From DASYPQ01 sp046155895 (lineage in GTDB: Bacteria > Planctomycetota > UBA1135 > GCA-002686595): a stretch of 64,000 bases of DNA. The stretch spans positions 1-64,000 of the forward strand of contig JBJXFB010000150.1 of assembly GCA_046155895.1 (NCBI GenBank). Direction: 5' to 3'. A program made the translations under genes and the position numbers. The notes beneath the pieces are model-generated. The model was given only the letters and a program-made list of their open reading frames with translations, was not told where the DNA came from and searched no databases. This document shows positions 18,800 to 27,423 of the stretch, in pieces; within the stretch, counting starts at the first letter, position 1; each line of letters starts with the position of its first letter.

Positions 18800-20410
18800 T
18801 TGAACGCCCTCGAGGCGATCCGCGCGTACCACCGCGCGACCTGCCACCACTTCATGCGCTACGCGCGCGGGCCGGGAGAGCTCGACTGGGAGACGCAGCC
18901 GGATCCGTTCAGGAGGTACGAAGGCGCGCCGCTCCTGCCGCTCGACCACTTGCCGTTGGAGGAGAGCCCGCGCTACGCGGACGTCTTCGGCGCGGGGAAG
19001 GTCGACCCCGCGCCCGTCCAGCGCGCATCCGTCTCGCGCCTCTTCCTCGATTCGCTCGCGCTCTCGGCGTGGAAACAGTACGGCGCGTCGCGCTGGGCGC
19101 TGCGGGTGAACCCTTCCAGCGGCAACCTGCACCCGACGGAGGCATACCTCGTGAGCGGGCCGGTCGAGGGCCTCTCGACAGTCCCGATGCTCGCGCACTA
19201 CGCTCCGGCCGAACACGGGCTCGAGGTGCGCGCGGAGATCCCTCGGGCGGCGTGGGAGGAGCTCTCGCGCGGTTTGCCCGCGGGCAGCTTCTTCGTCGGG
19301 CTGACCTCGATCCACTGGCGCGAAGCGTGGAAGTACGGCGAGCGCGCCTTCCGCTACTGCCAGCACGACTGCGGGCACGCGCTCTCCGCTCTGGCTGTCG
19401 CCGCGGCGGGTCTGGGATGGCGGATCGAGGTGTGCGAGGGGCTCGGCCACGAAGACCTCGCGGCGTTCCTCGGGACGCGGGATCCGCGCGGCGCGGAAGC
19501 GGAGGAGCCCGAGTGCTTGATCGCGGTGATCCCGGGGACCGGCGAAGTCGCGCTTCCCGGCGCCGCGCCGCGGGGATTCGAGCACCTCGATCTGCGCGGG
19601 AAGCCGAACGAGCTCTCGCCCGATCACGTCGACTGGAGCGCGGTCGAGCTCGCGTCGGAAGTGACGCGCAAGCCGCGCGGCGCGGTGGAGGAGATCAGCT
19701 GGCCCGAGATCACCTTGCCGAGCGCGCTGCTCCCCTCCGGCGACCTCCCGCTGCGCAAGATCCTGCACCAGCGCCGCAGCGCCGTCTCCTTCGACGGCCG
19801 GACCGACATGGGGCGCGACGACTTCTACCGCATGCTCGCGTCGACGCTCCACCGGACCGCCCGCGTCCTTCCCGGGCCGCCGCTCGTCCATCTCGCCCTC
19901 TTCGTGCACCGGGTGCGCGGCCTCGAGCCGGGTCTCTACGTCCTCGTGCGCGATCCGGCGCAGAAGACGCTCCTCCAGGCCGCGATGCAGCGCCCGTTCT
20001 CGTGGACGCGGCCGGAAGGCGCTCCCGAGGGGCTCGCGCTCTTCCAACTCTCCCGAGCCGACGTCCGTCAAGTCGCGCGAGCGGTTTCCTGCCACCAGGA
20101 GATCGCTTCCGACGGCTGCGCGAGCCTCGGCATGCTGGCCGAATTCAACCCCGTCCTCGAGCGCCGCGGCGCGTGGGCCTACCGCCGCCTCTTCTGGGAG
20201 TGCGGCGCGATCGGCCAGGTGCTCTACCTCGAGGCGGAAGCCCTGGGAATCCGCGCGACCGGCATCGGCTGCTTCTTCGACGAGCCCGTGCACGAGGTCT
20301 TCGGCCTCTCGACGGAGCGCTTCCGCAGCCTCTACCACTTCACCGTCGGCGGCCCGGTCGACGACCCGCGCCTCCAGAGCCATCCGGCCTACGCCCCCGC
20401 TGCCCCTTGA
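18800..20410 (+). CDS. SagB/ThcOx-type nitroreductase-fold dehydrogenase (two-domain)
   Basis: 536 residues from a TTG start at 18800. It begins with the YHRATCHHFMRYARGPGELDW block typical of the SagB-type dehydrogenase group. There are two nitroreductase-fold halves: RVNPSSGNLHPTEAYLV near 103 and, in the second half, LHQRRSAVSFDGRTDM near 322 and IGCFFDEPVHEVFGL near 490. FMN is the expected cofactor. Members oxidise azolines in peptide natural products, but most genomic copies, like this one, have no YcaO or precursor peptide beside them, so the substrate is unknown. Confidence 0.82.
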   Translation: MNALEAIRAYHRATCHHFMRYARGPGELDWETQPDPFRRYEGAPLLPLDHLPLEESPRYADVFGAGKVDPAPVQRASVSRLFLDSLALSAWKQYGASRWALRVNPSSGNLHPTEAYLVSGPVEGLSTVPMLAHYAPAEHGLEVRAEIPRAAWEELSRGLPAGSFFVGLTSIHWREAWKYGERAFRYCQHDCGHALSALAVAAAGLGWRIEVCEGLGHEDLAAFLGTRDPRGAEAEEPECLIAVIPGTGEVALPGAAPRGFEHLDLRGKPNELSPDHVDWSAVELASEVTRKPRGAVEEISWPEITLPSALLPSGDLPLRKILHQRRSAVSFDGRTDMGRDDFYRMLASTLHRTARVLPGPPLVHLALFVHRVRGLEPGLYVLVRDPAQKTLLQAAMQRPFSWTRPEGAPEGLALFQLSRADVRQVARAVSCHQEIASDGCASLGMLAEFNPVLERRGAWAYRRLFWECGAIGQVLYLEAEALGIRATGIGCFFDEPVHEVFGLSTERFRSLYHFTVGGPVDDPRLQSHPAYAPAAP

Positions 20411-20486
20411 AGGATTCGTGCCGGAGGTTCAATCTGAGCGCTCGCTCGCATCCCGAGAACCCACGCAGACCGGAGACGATCCCCCC

Positions 20487-20906
20487 ATGGCCGAGCTCAA
20501 AGGCAGCAAGACCCACCAGAACCTGAAGGACGCCTTCGCCGGCGAGTCGATGGCGAACCGCCGCTACCTCTACTTCGCCAAGCAGGCGGACATCGAGGGC
20601 TACCCCGAGATCGCGGGCAACTTCCGCGACACCGCCGAGGGCGAGACGGGCCATGCGCACGGCCACATGGACTACCTCAAGAAGGCGGGCGACCCCGCGA
20701 CCGGCGAGCCCTTCGGCGACACCGCGCTCAACCTGCGTTCGGCCGTCGTCGGCGAGACGCACGAGTACACGGACATGTATCCCGGCATGGCCAAGGCGGC
20801 GCGCGCAGAGGGTTTCAAGGACATCGCCGACTGGTTCGAGACGCTCGCGAAGGCCGAGAAGTCGCACGCGGGGAAGTTCTCCGCGCTGCTCAAGACGATC
20901 ACCTGA
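20487..20906 (+). CDS. Rubrerythrin without a rubredoxin domain
   Basis: 139 residues, ATG at 20487 with GGAG 11 nt upstream. A single ferritin-like four-helix domain carries paired diiron ligands: FAGESMANRRY (Glu20), EGETGHAHGH, VVGETHEYTDMYP and AKAEKSHAGKF. The rubredoxin-type C-terminal Cys4 domain is absent, as in the short rubrerythrins of many aerobes. It should reduce peroxide in the cytoplasm. The downstream Fe-S protein and DUF3501 genes form a frequently conserved trio with it. Confidence 0.93.
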   Translation: MAELKGSKTHQNLKDAFAGESMANRRYLYFAKQADIEGYPEIAGNFRDTAEGETGHAHGHMDYLKKAGDPATGEPFGDTALNLRSAVVGETHEYTDMYPGMAKAARAEGFKDIADWFETLAKAEKSHAGKFSALLKTIT

Positions 20907-20930
20907 TCGGACCCGGGGCGGGCCGAGCCG

Positions 20931-22256
20931 ATGGCCCAGGTGCCGATCGCGTACGCGCCGAGCGACGGGCTCTCCTACGACCCGGTGGAACCGGTCTATT
21001 GGGACCCGGCCGGGCTCGCGAAGGAAGTCGAGCGGGTCTTCGAGATCTGCCATGGCTGCCGCATGTGCTTCAAGTACTGCGACAGCTTCCCGACGCTCTT
21101 CTCGCTGATCGACGACCGCCACGAGGGCGACGTGCGCAAGCTCGCGGCGGGGGAGACCGAGCGCGTCATGGAGGCCTGCTTCCAGTGCAAGCTGTGCGAG
21201 GTGCAGTGCCCGTACACGCCGCGCGACGGGCACGCATTCCAGCTCGACTTCCCCAAGCTCGTGCACCGCTACAAGGCGCAGCGGGCGAAGAAGCGTCCGC
21301 TGCGGCTGCGCGACAGGATCTTCGCGGATCCCGATCGAGCCGCGAGGGCGGCACGCCTGAGCGGAGGGATCGCGAACACGCTGTCGCGCGTGCCTGCCTA
21401 CCGCTGGGTGCTCGAGAAGGCGCTCGGCATCCACCGCGAGAAGAACCTGCCGCCCTTCGCGGGCACGACCTTCGAGCGCTGGGCGGAGAAGTCGGGCAAG
21501 ATCGTCGCGAAGCCCGGGGGGGAGGCCGTGCTCTTCCCGACCTGCTACGTCCAGAACAACGAGCCGCAGATCGGCCGGGACACGCTCGAGGTGCTCGCGA
21601 CGAACGGGATCGACGCGCGTTGCGCGAAGGGTCTGGCTTGCTGCGGGATGCCCGCCTGGGAGCAGGGCGACCTGGCCGCGCTGCGCGCGAGGGCCGCGGA
21701 GAGCCTCGAGGTGCTGATGCCCTTCGTCGAGGCGGGCGCGAAGGTCGTCGTGATCAACCCGACCTGCTCGATGATGATGCGGCGCGAGTGGCGGACGCTG
21801 CTCGAAGGGCGCGACCGCGAGCGCGCCGGGCGCCTGGCGAGCGCCGTCGTCGACCCGAGCGAGCTCTTGTGGTCGATCCGCGAGGAGAAACGCTTCCGCG
21901 CCGAGGTGCGCTCGAAGCCGAGCGGCAAGATCGCCTGCCACGCCCCATGCCACCTGCGAGCGCAAGGGATCGGCTTCCGCGCGCGCGACCTCTACCGCAA
22001 GCTGTTCGGAGTCCCGCCCGCGCTCGTTTCGGAGTGCAGCGGGCACGACGGCACCTACGCGATGAAGGTCGAGGGCTACGAACCGAGCCGGCGCATCGGG
22101 AGCAAGGCCTTCGGCGAGCTGAAGGATGCGCAGGCCGCGGTGTGCTCGACGGATTGCCCGCTCGCCGCGATCCAGATCCGCCAGCACGCCGGGCTCGAGG
22201 TGATGCACCCGATGACGATCCTGGCCAAGGCCTACCGCGGAGACCCGCTGCCATGA
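20931..22256 (+). CDS. GlpC/HdrD-like iron-sulfur oxidoreductase
   Basis: 441 residues. An N-terminal pair of 4Fe-4S motifs (CHGCRMCFKYC near 40 and CFQCKLCEVQCPY near 83) is followed by two CCG domains (LACCGMPAWEQGD near 237; HAPCHLRAQG near 340; VCSTDCPLAAIQI near 404). This is the architecture of anaerobic glycerol-3-phosphate dehydrogenase subunit C and the HdrB/D family. Being fixed between rubrerythrin and DUF3501, it is more likely an electron donor for the rubrerythrin than a glycerol-phosphate enzyme (inference). Confidence 0.88.
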   Translation: MAQVPIAYAPSDGLSYDPVEPVYWDPAGLAKEVERVFEICHGCRMCFKYCDSFPTLFSLIDDRHEGDVRKLAAGETERVMEACFQCKLCEVQCPYTPRDGHAFQLDFPKLVHRYKAQRAKKRPLRLRDRIFADPDRAARAARLSGGIANTLSRVPAYRWVLEKALGIHREKNLPPFAGTTFERWAEKSGKIVAKPGGEAVLFPTCYVQNNEPQIGRDTLEVLATNGIDARCAKGLACCGMPAWEQGDLAALRARAAESLEVLMPFVEAGAKVVVINPTCSMMMRREWRTLLEGRDRERAGRLASAVVDPSELLWSIREEKRFRAEVRSKPSGKIACHAPCHLRAQGIGFRARDLYRKLFGVPPALVSECSGHDGTYAMKVEGYEPSRRIGSKAFGELKDAQAAVCSTDCPLAAIQIRQHAGLEVMHPMTILAKAYRGDPLP

Positions 22257-22807
22257 GACGCGTCCGACGCGAAGACCTGCTCGACTGGGCGACCTACTCC
22301 GATCGCCGCGACAAGCTGCGCGCGGAGGCCATGGCCGCCAAGGACCGGCGCCGCGTCCACGCGGGTGACAACCTCACGTTCCTGTTCGAGAACTTCGACA
22401 CCGTGCGCTACCAGATCCAGGAAATGCTCCGCGCGGAGAAGATCGTGCGCGAGGAGGACATCGCGCACGAGATCGAGACGTACAACGAGCTGCTCGGCGG
22501 GGACGGCGAGCTCGGCTGCACGCTCCTGATCGAGATCGAGGACGGATCCGCGCGTGCCAGGAAGCTGCGCGAGTGGCTGGCGCTGCCCGGGCACGTCTAC
22601 GTGGCGCTCGCGGGCGGCCGGCGCGTCTACGCGTCCTTCGACGAGCGGCAAGTCGGTAGCGACCGGGTCTCGAGCGTGCAGTACCTCAAGTTCAGGACGG
22701 GCCGCGAGACCCCGGTGGCGGTCGGCAGCGACCTGCCGGAGCTCGCGGTCGAGGCGAGGCTCACGGAGGAGCAGCGCGCGGCGCTCTCGACAGACCTCGC
22801 CGGCTAG
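22253..22807 (+). CDS. DUF3501 family protein
   Basis: 184 residues, ATG overlapping the previous stop codon (ATGA). It is recognised as DUF3501 by the N-terminal RREDLLDWATYSDRRD, then VHAGDNLTFLFENFDTVRYQ and IQEMLRAEKI, and the C-terminal VSSVQYLKFRTG. It is a predicted cytoplasmic alpha/beta protein. The family is nearly always linked to rubrerythrin and the GlpC-like protein. No enzymatic motif is evident. Confidence 0.88.
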   Translation: MRRVRREDLLDWATYSDRRDKLRAEAMAAKDRRRVHAGDNLTFLFENFDTVRYQIQEMLRAEKIVREEDIAHEIETYNELLGGDGELGCTLLIEIEDGSARARKLREWLALPGHVYVALAGGRRVYASFDERQVGSDRVSSVQYLKFRTGRETPVAVGSDLPELAVEARLTEEQRAALSTDLAG

Positions 22808-22813
22808 CGACTC

Positions 22814-23872
22814 ATGCGTCTCCTCGCCGTCCTTGTCCTCGTCGGGGCGTGCGCCCGTTCCGAATCCACTGCCGCGCCCACGCCGGCGCAGGCGGAGAAG
22901 CCTCCGCGCGCGCGATCCAGCACGCCGGCCGACGAGCCCGACCTCACGACGACGCTCGCGGAGTTCGGAGGGAAGCCGGTCGAGAAGATCGAGACCCAGT
23001 GGCCCGACGGGAAGAAGAAGAGGATCGCGTGGGTGATCCGGCAGCCCGGCGGGCGCACGGTCGACCACGGGCCGGACTGGCGCTGGTATCCGAACGGACA
23101 GCTCGAGCTGAAGCGCACCTGGAAGCAGGGCCGGCAGGACGGGCCTTTCGAGAGCTGGTTCGAAGGCGGCTTCCAGGCCGCGCGCGGCGCCTTCGTCGAG
23201 GACGAGCGCGACGGCCCCTGGCTCACCTGGCACGAGACCGGCGAGCCGCGCACCGAGCAGACGTGGAAGCGAGGCCAGCTCGAGCAGCGCGCTCGCGAGT
23301 GGTACGACGACGGGTCGCCGCTGTCGGAGAGCTGGTGGAAGGCCGGGCTGCAGGACGGTCCGAGCGTCACCTGGGATCTCGAGGGCCACCCGCTCGTCCA
23401 GGGCGCCTACGCCGACGGGAAGAAGCACGGCGAGTGGCGCGAGTGGACGCCGGATCACCGGGAGAAGATGCGCGGGTTCTACGCGGGCGGCCGCGAGGTC
23501 GGGACCTGGACGAAGCTCGACAACCAGAACCGCAGGATCGAGGAGACGTACGTCGACGGCCGCCTGGAAGGACCGTCGCGCACGTTCAGCCCCGATGGCG
23601 TGCTGCTGCAAGAGGCGAACTACGTCGCCGGCAAGGCGCACGGTCTGCAGCGCTCGTGGTGGCCGAGCGGCAAGCTCCTCTCCGAGATCGAGTACGACGC
23701 CGGAGTGCAGCACGGCCGCTCGCGCTACTACTTCGAGTCGGGCGTGATCCAGATCGAAGGCGACATGGTGCGCGGCCAGAAGCAAGGGATGTGGACCTAC
23801 CGCAAGGAGGACGGATCGATCGATCCGCAGTGGAGCGGGCGCTACGAGAACGACCAGCGGGTAGGCAGCTAG
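22814..23872 (+). CDS. MORN_2-repeat lipoprotein (copy 1)
   Basis: 352 residues with a short lipoprotein signal (MRLLAVLVLVGAC, Cys13) and a Pro/Ala-rich linker. From about residue 50 there is a run of MORN_2/YwqK-type repeats: WYPNGQLELKRTWKQG, GPFESWFEGGF, GEWREWTPDHREKMRGFY and so on. It begins 6 nt after the DUF3501 stop, so it belongs to the rubrerythrin operon. A paralogue lies at 28342. These repeats form elongated beta-sheets; the cellular role in bacteria is not established. Confidence 0.85.
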   Translation: MRLLAVLVLVGACARSESTAAPTPAQAEKPPRARSSTPADEPDLTTTLAEFGGKPVEKIETQWPDGKKKRIAWVIRQPGGRTVDHGPDWRWYPNGQLELKRTWKQGRQDGPFESWFEGGFQAARGAFVEDERDGPWLTWHETGEPRTEQTWKRGQLEQRAREWYDDGSPLSESWWKAGLQDGPSVTWDLEGHPLVQGAYADGKKHGEWREWTPDHREKMRGFYAGGREVGTWTKLDNQNRRIEETYVDGRLEGPSRTFSPDGVLLQEANYVAGKAHGLQRSWWPSGKLLSEIEYDAGVQHGRSRYYFESGVIQIEGDMVRGQKQGMWTYRKEDGSIDPQWSGRYENDQRVGS

Positions 23873-23887
23873 AGGAGTTCGTCCAGA

Positions 23888-23912
23888 GCCTGGACGACGA
23901 GTCGTCCCAGGC
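23888..23912 (+). terminator. Terminator-like hairpin after the MORN operon
   Basis: GCCTGGACGAC (23888-23898) pairs with 23901-23912 in an 11-bp stem with one bulged C and a 2-nt tip, starting 15 nt after the MORN stop. No T tract follows, so it may be a GC-rich intrinsic terminator or an RNA-stabilising hairpin. Confidence 0.45.
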
Positions 23913-23981
23913 CTTGCGGTCCGCACTTCGGCGTATGGCCGCGCTCGGGATTCGGACTAGTCTCGCACGAGGAGGTAGGTC

Positions 23982-25490
23982 ATGGAGTCGGGAGCCTTGC
24001 AGCGCGGGACAGGATGGATTGGTCTGGTGGTCTGGATGGGAACGGCGTCCGCCGCGGCGGCGCAATCGCCACCGACGTACAGGGCGGAGTTCCTCGGAGC
24101 GGCCACGGGAGCGACCGCGATGAACCAATCGGGACGAATGGTCCTGACCCAGTCGCTGGCTCCGGCCAACGAACGCGCCTTCGTCGCCGGCCCCGGCGCG
24201 CCGCTTGCGCCGCTGCCCCTGCCGCCGGGCCGAGTGAGCAGTCGAGCCTATGACATCAATGATGCCGGAGTGATCGCCGGGACGGTGAGCACCGCTTCCT
24301 ACGCCGACCCGAACTTCGGAGCCGTCGCGGCACTTTGGATCCCGAACGGCAGCGGGGGCTACGCGGTCCAGGAGCTGGGCAAGCTCGCCGGCGACATCGG
24401 CAGCGCGGCGACGGCTCTGAACAACGTCGGCGACGTCGTCGGCTTCTCCTTCGGAGGGATGTTCCGCCGCGCCGTGTGGTTCACGGCTCCAGGGGGGATC
24501 CTGAACCTCGACCCTCTCGGAGCCTTCGATCCGCGAGCGATCAACGACCAGCGAGTGATGGCGTGCACCTGCACGATTCCGTTCACGAACCACGCCGGAC
24601 GCTTCGACCTCAACACGCTGACGGTGCAGGACCTGGGCGTGCCGCCCGGGAGCTTCTGGACCACGACCGGCGGGGCGATCAACGCCTCGGGCCAGGTCGC
24701 GGGACTCGCGATCCTGACGACGAGCACCAGTTGCGACCGCGAGGCTGCGCGCTACACCGACGGCATCGGATGGGAGATCTTCAGCGGGTGCGGCCCGATC
24801 AACGGCTGCGGCAGCCTGAACGATCTCGGCGACGTGACGATGTGGGTCAACACCGCCGGCTACGTGCGTTTCGAGGGGATCGGGACGTACCGGACCGAAG
24901 ACCTCATCGCCGCGCCCGTCGGCCACTGGTACCTCTTCATGGGCACGGGGCAGATCAACAATGCGCGGCAGATCGCCGTGGGGGGCACGAACTCCGTCAC
25001 GGGTCAGAGCGGCCTTCTCCTGCTCACGCCCGACACCACGGGGGGCACGACGATGTGCTCGGGAGACGGTTCCACGGGGCCATGCCCGTGCGGAAACGAG
25101 AGCGGTCTGGGACAGGGAGAAGGGTGCCGGAACTCGACTGGTGTCGGAGCCGTCCTTGCGGCGGCGGGCTCGAACGCCGTCTCCAACGACGATCTCGTGC
25201 TGCACGTCGCGCAGGGACCGCCGAACAAGACGGCGCTCTTCTTCCAGGGCGGCTCCACCGTCAGCCTTCCGTTCTGGGACGGGATCCGGTGCGCGGGCAA
25301 TCCTCTGATCCGCCTCCAGGCCATCACCTTGAACGCGAGCGGGGCGGGTGCCTCGACGGTCTCGATCGTCGATCGGGGCGGAGTGACCCCGGGCGTCAGC
25401 CGTGTGTACCAGACGTGGTATCGCGATCCGAACGGGCCCTGCGGGACCCGGTGCAACGTCAGCTCGGGATTGCGGATCGACTGGCAGTGA
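23982..25490 (+). CDS. Secreted HAF-repeat protein with Cys-Pro-Cys-Gly-Asn C-terminal module
   Basis: 502 residues. The start at 23982 is fixed by GGAGG 6 nt upstream. A signal peptide (to about 28, ending SAAAAQS) precedes a beta-propeller of HAF-type repeats (AYDINDAGVIAGTV, ALNNVGDVVGFSF, AINASGQVAGLA, SLNDLGDVTMW, QINNARQIAVGG). From about 350 comes the module CPCGNESGLGQGEGCRNS, then VSNDDLVLHV, PPNKTALFFQG and VYQTWYRDPNG. This C-terminal module is shared in outline with the proteins at 14990 and 30285. It is a predicted surface or secreted protein of unknown function. Confidence 0.83.
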   Translation: MESGALQRGTGWIGLVVWMGTASAAAAQSPPTYRAEFLGAATGATAMNQSGRMVLTQSLAPANERAFVAGPGAPLAPLPLPPGRVSSRAYDINDAGVIAGTVSTASYADPNFGAVAALWIPNGSGGYAVQELGKLAGDIGSAATALNNVGDVVGFSFGGMFRRAVWFTAPGGILNLDPLGAFDPRAINDQRVMACTCTIPFTNHAGRFDLNTLTVQDLGVPPGSFWTTTGGAINASGQVAGLAILTTSTSCDREAARYTDGIGWEIFSGCGPINGCGSLNDLGDVTMWVNTAGYVRFEGIGTYRTEDLIAAPVGHWYLFMGTGQINNARQIAVGGTNSVTGQSGLLLLTPDTTGGTTMCSGDGSTGPCPCGNESGLGQGEGCRNSTGVGAVLAAAGSNAVSNDDLVLHVAQGPPNKTALFFQGGSTVSLPFWDGIRCAGNPLIRLQAITLNASGAGASTVSIVDRGGVTPGVSRVYQTWYRDPNGPCGTRCNVSSGLRIDWQ

Positions 25491-25509
25491 AGGAGAGCGC
25501 CGGGCCGGG

Positions 25510-25538
25510 TTGGCTTCTCCAGGCTCGGGCGCTAGAAC
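25510..25538 (+). promoter_or_regulatory. Promoter of the carrier-protein cysteine operon
   Basis: TTGGCT (25510-25515) and TAGAAC (25533-25538) are 17 nt apart, the best sigma70-like spacing in this stretch. The ATG of the JAMM gene follows 21 nt after the -10 box with no clear Shine-Dalgarno. Confidence 0.5.
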
Positions 25539-25559
25539 CTCCCGCCCGGGTCGATCCGC

Positions 25560-25973
25560 ATGCTGATGCTCCCAACCGACGTCCGCGGCGAGATCGAAGC
25601 CTGGATCCGCGCCGGCTACCCCGAGGAGACCTGCGGCCTCCTCGTCGGTCGCCACCGCCACGCCCGTACGGAGACCGCGCGCGCTACGCTGGCGAAGAAC
25701 CTGAACCGCCAGCGCGCGCGCGACCGCTACGAGCTCGCCCCGGCCGATTTCCTCGCCGCCGATCTCGCGGCGCGGGCGGAGGGCCTCGAGATCGTCGGCG
25801 TCTGGCACAGCCATCCCGATCATCCCGCAGAGCCCTCGGAGACCGACCGCGCCGCCGCCTGGGAAGGGTGGTCCTACGTCATCGTCGAGGTGACTCGCGC
25901 GGGCGTCGCCGCTGTGCGATCCTGGCGGCTGCAGGACGAGCGATTCCACGAGGAGCCGATCACGAGCTCATGA
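25560..25973 (+). CDS. JAMM/Mov34 metallopeptidase (Mec+/QbsD-like)
   Basis: 137 residues. The JAMM zinc motif is complete: GVWHSHPDHPAEPSETD with His83, His85 and Asp96 (HxHx10D), plus the upstream Glu in YPEETCGLLVG. In the mycobacterial Mec+ system this enzyme releases cysteine from the CysO C-terminus; in the QbsD/QbsE system it trims the carrier to expose Gly-Gly. As the next gene encodes a carrier ending GGRP, trimming is likely here (inference). First gene of a four-gene translationally coupled operon. Confidence 0.9.
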   Translation: MLMLPTDVRGEIEAWIRAGYPEETCGLLVGRHRHARTETARATLAKNLNRQRARDRYELAPADFLAADLAARAEGLEIVGVWHSHPDHPAEPSETDRAAAWEGWSYVIVEVTRAGVAAVRSWRLQDERFHEEPITSS

Positions 25974-26254
25974 GCCAGGCCACGATCCGCATCCCGACCC
26001 CGCTCCGGCCGTTCACGAAGGGCGCCGACGAGGTCCGCGTCCACGGCGCGACCGTCTCCGAGGCCCTCGCGAACCTGGGCGAGCAGTGCCCGGGCATCCT
26101 CGAGCGCGTCCTCGACAAGGACGGGCGCCTGCGCGCCTTCGTCAACGTCTTCGTCGGCGCGAACGACGTCCGCACGCTCCAGGGCCTGTCGACGCCGCTC
26201 TCGAACGGCGCCGTGCTCTCGATCGTGCCCGCCGTCGCGGGAGGTCGCCCTTGA
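25970..26254 (+). CDS. cysO: ThiS/MoaD/CysO-like sulfur carrier protein ending Gly-Gly-Arg-Pro
   Basis: 94 residues, ATG overlapping the JAMM stop (ATGA). A beta-grasp ubiquitin-like carrier: N-terminal ATIRIPTPLRPFTKG, core VSEALANLGEQCPGI, and RAFVNVFVGANDVRTLQG, typical of CysO/MoaD-like proteins. The chain ends VAGGRP, so two residues follow the di-glycine that must be C-terminal for adenylation. The preceding JAMM peptidase is the natural candidate for removing Arg93-Pro94. It should be adenylated and thiocarboxylated by the next gene product and used by the cysteine synthase. Confidence 0.88.
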   Translation: MSQATIRIPTPLRPFTKGADEVRVHGATVSEALANLGEQCPGILERVLDKDGRLRAFVNVFVGANDVRTLQGLSTPLSNGAVLSIVPAVAGGRP

Positions 26255-27423
26255 GCGCGAAGGACGAGCGGCTCGTCGATCTCCGCGCGAAGATCCCCGA
26301 GGTCTCGCCCGGGACCGCCGCCGAGCTCCAGCGGAAGGGCGCCGTGCTGATCGACGTCCGCGAGCCCGACGAGGTGGCGCAGGGCAGCCCGAAAGACGCG
26401 CAGCGGATCGTCCGCGGCTTCCTCGAGCTGCGCGTCGAGGACGCCGTCCCCGATCCGTCGCAGACCGTCCTCGTGATCTGCGCCGGCGGCGTGCGCTCCC
26501 TCTTCGCGGCGGAAGGCCTGGCCATGATGGGCTACCGCGACGTTCGCTCCGTTTCCGGCGGCTTCAACCGCTGGAAGCAGGACGGTCTCCCCGTCGAGGT
26601 GCCGCGCGCGCTCACCGCGGACCACCGCGAGCGCTACTCGCGCCACATCCTGATGCCGGAGGTGGGGGAGAAGGGCCAGATGCGCCTGCTCGACTCCAAG
26701 GTCCTCCTGATCGGCGCGGGCGGCCTCGGCTCGCCGGCGGCGCTCTACCTGGCCGCCGCGGGCGTCGGGAAGCTCGGGATCGTCGACATGGACGTCGTCG
26801 ACCGCAGCAACCTCCAGCGGCAGATCCTCCACACCGACGACCGCACCGGAACGTCCAAGGTGGCCTCCGCGCGCGCGACGATCGAGTCGCTCAACCCGAC
26901 CGTCGACGTCGTCGGCTACGAGACGAGGCTCGACTCCTCGAACGTGGACGAGATCTTTCCCGGCTGGGACGTCGTCGTCGACGGCTCGGACAACTTCGCG
27001 ACGCGCTACCTCGTGAACGACGCCTGCGTGAAGCACGCGATCCCCAACGTCCACGGATCGATCTACCGCTTCGAGGGGCAGGTCTCGGTCTTCTGGCCGG
27101 CCTACCCGGCGCGGCGCGGACCGTGCTACCGCTGTCTCTACCCCGAGCCGCCCCCGCCGGAGCTCGCGCCGTCCTGCGCGGAAGCAGGCGTCCTCGGCGT
27201 GCTACCGGGCGTCGTCGGCACGCTGGAGGCCGTCGAGACGGTCAAGATCCTCCTCGGGATCGGCGATCCCCTGGTCGGGAGACTCTTGCACTACGACGCC
27301 CTGCGGCAGCGGTTCACGGAGCTCACGCTCGCGCCGGATCCCAAGTGCAAGTACTGCGCGCCCGGCGCGAAGTTCCCCGGCTACGTCGACTACGAGCGCT
27401 TCTGCTCGTCGACGGGCACTTGA
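26251..27423 (+). CDS. Rhodanese-ThiF/MoeB fusion: carrier-protein adenylyltransferase and sulfurtransferase
   Basis: 390 residues from a TTG at 26251 overlapping the carrier stop (TTGA), with GGGAGG 6 nt upstream. The rhodanese domain is N-terminal (about 10-112) with the active loop ICAGGVRS (Cys77). The MoeB/ThiF domain follows: RYSRHILMPEVGEKGQ, nucleotide loop GAGGLGSPAA near 156, DGSDNFATRYL near 250, zinc pairs CYRC near 292 and CKYC near 367, and catalytic Cys in PSCAEAG near 309. MoeZ has the two domains in the reverse order. It should activate the carrier with ATP and load sulfur. Confidence 0.9.
   Translation: MSAKDERLVDLRAKIPEVSPGTAAELQRKGAVLIDVREPDEVAQGSPKDAQRIVRGFLELRVEDAVPDPSQTVLVICAGGVRSLFAAEGLAMMGYRDVRSVSGGFNRWKQDGLPVEVPRALTADHRERYSRHILMPEVGEKGQMRLLDSKVLLIGAGGLGSPAALYLAAAGVGKLGIVDMDVVDRSNLQRQILHTDDRTGTSKVASARATIESLNPTVDVVGYETRLDSSNVDEIFPGWDVVVDGSDNFATRYLVNDACVKHAIPNVHGSIYRFEGQVSVFWPAYPARRGPCYRCLYPEPPPPELAPSCAEAGVLGVLPGVVGTLEAVETVKILLGIGDPLVGRLLHYDALRQRFTELTLAPDPKCKYCAPGAKFPGYVDYERFCSSTGT

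Noticed and set aside
20487..20906. Rubrerythrin as a truncated gene, or a second selenoprotein, because its rubredoxin domain is missing
   Set aside because: The length fits the common short form and nothing rubredoxin-like follows the stop.
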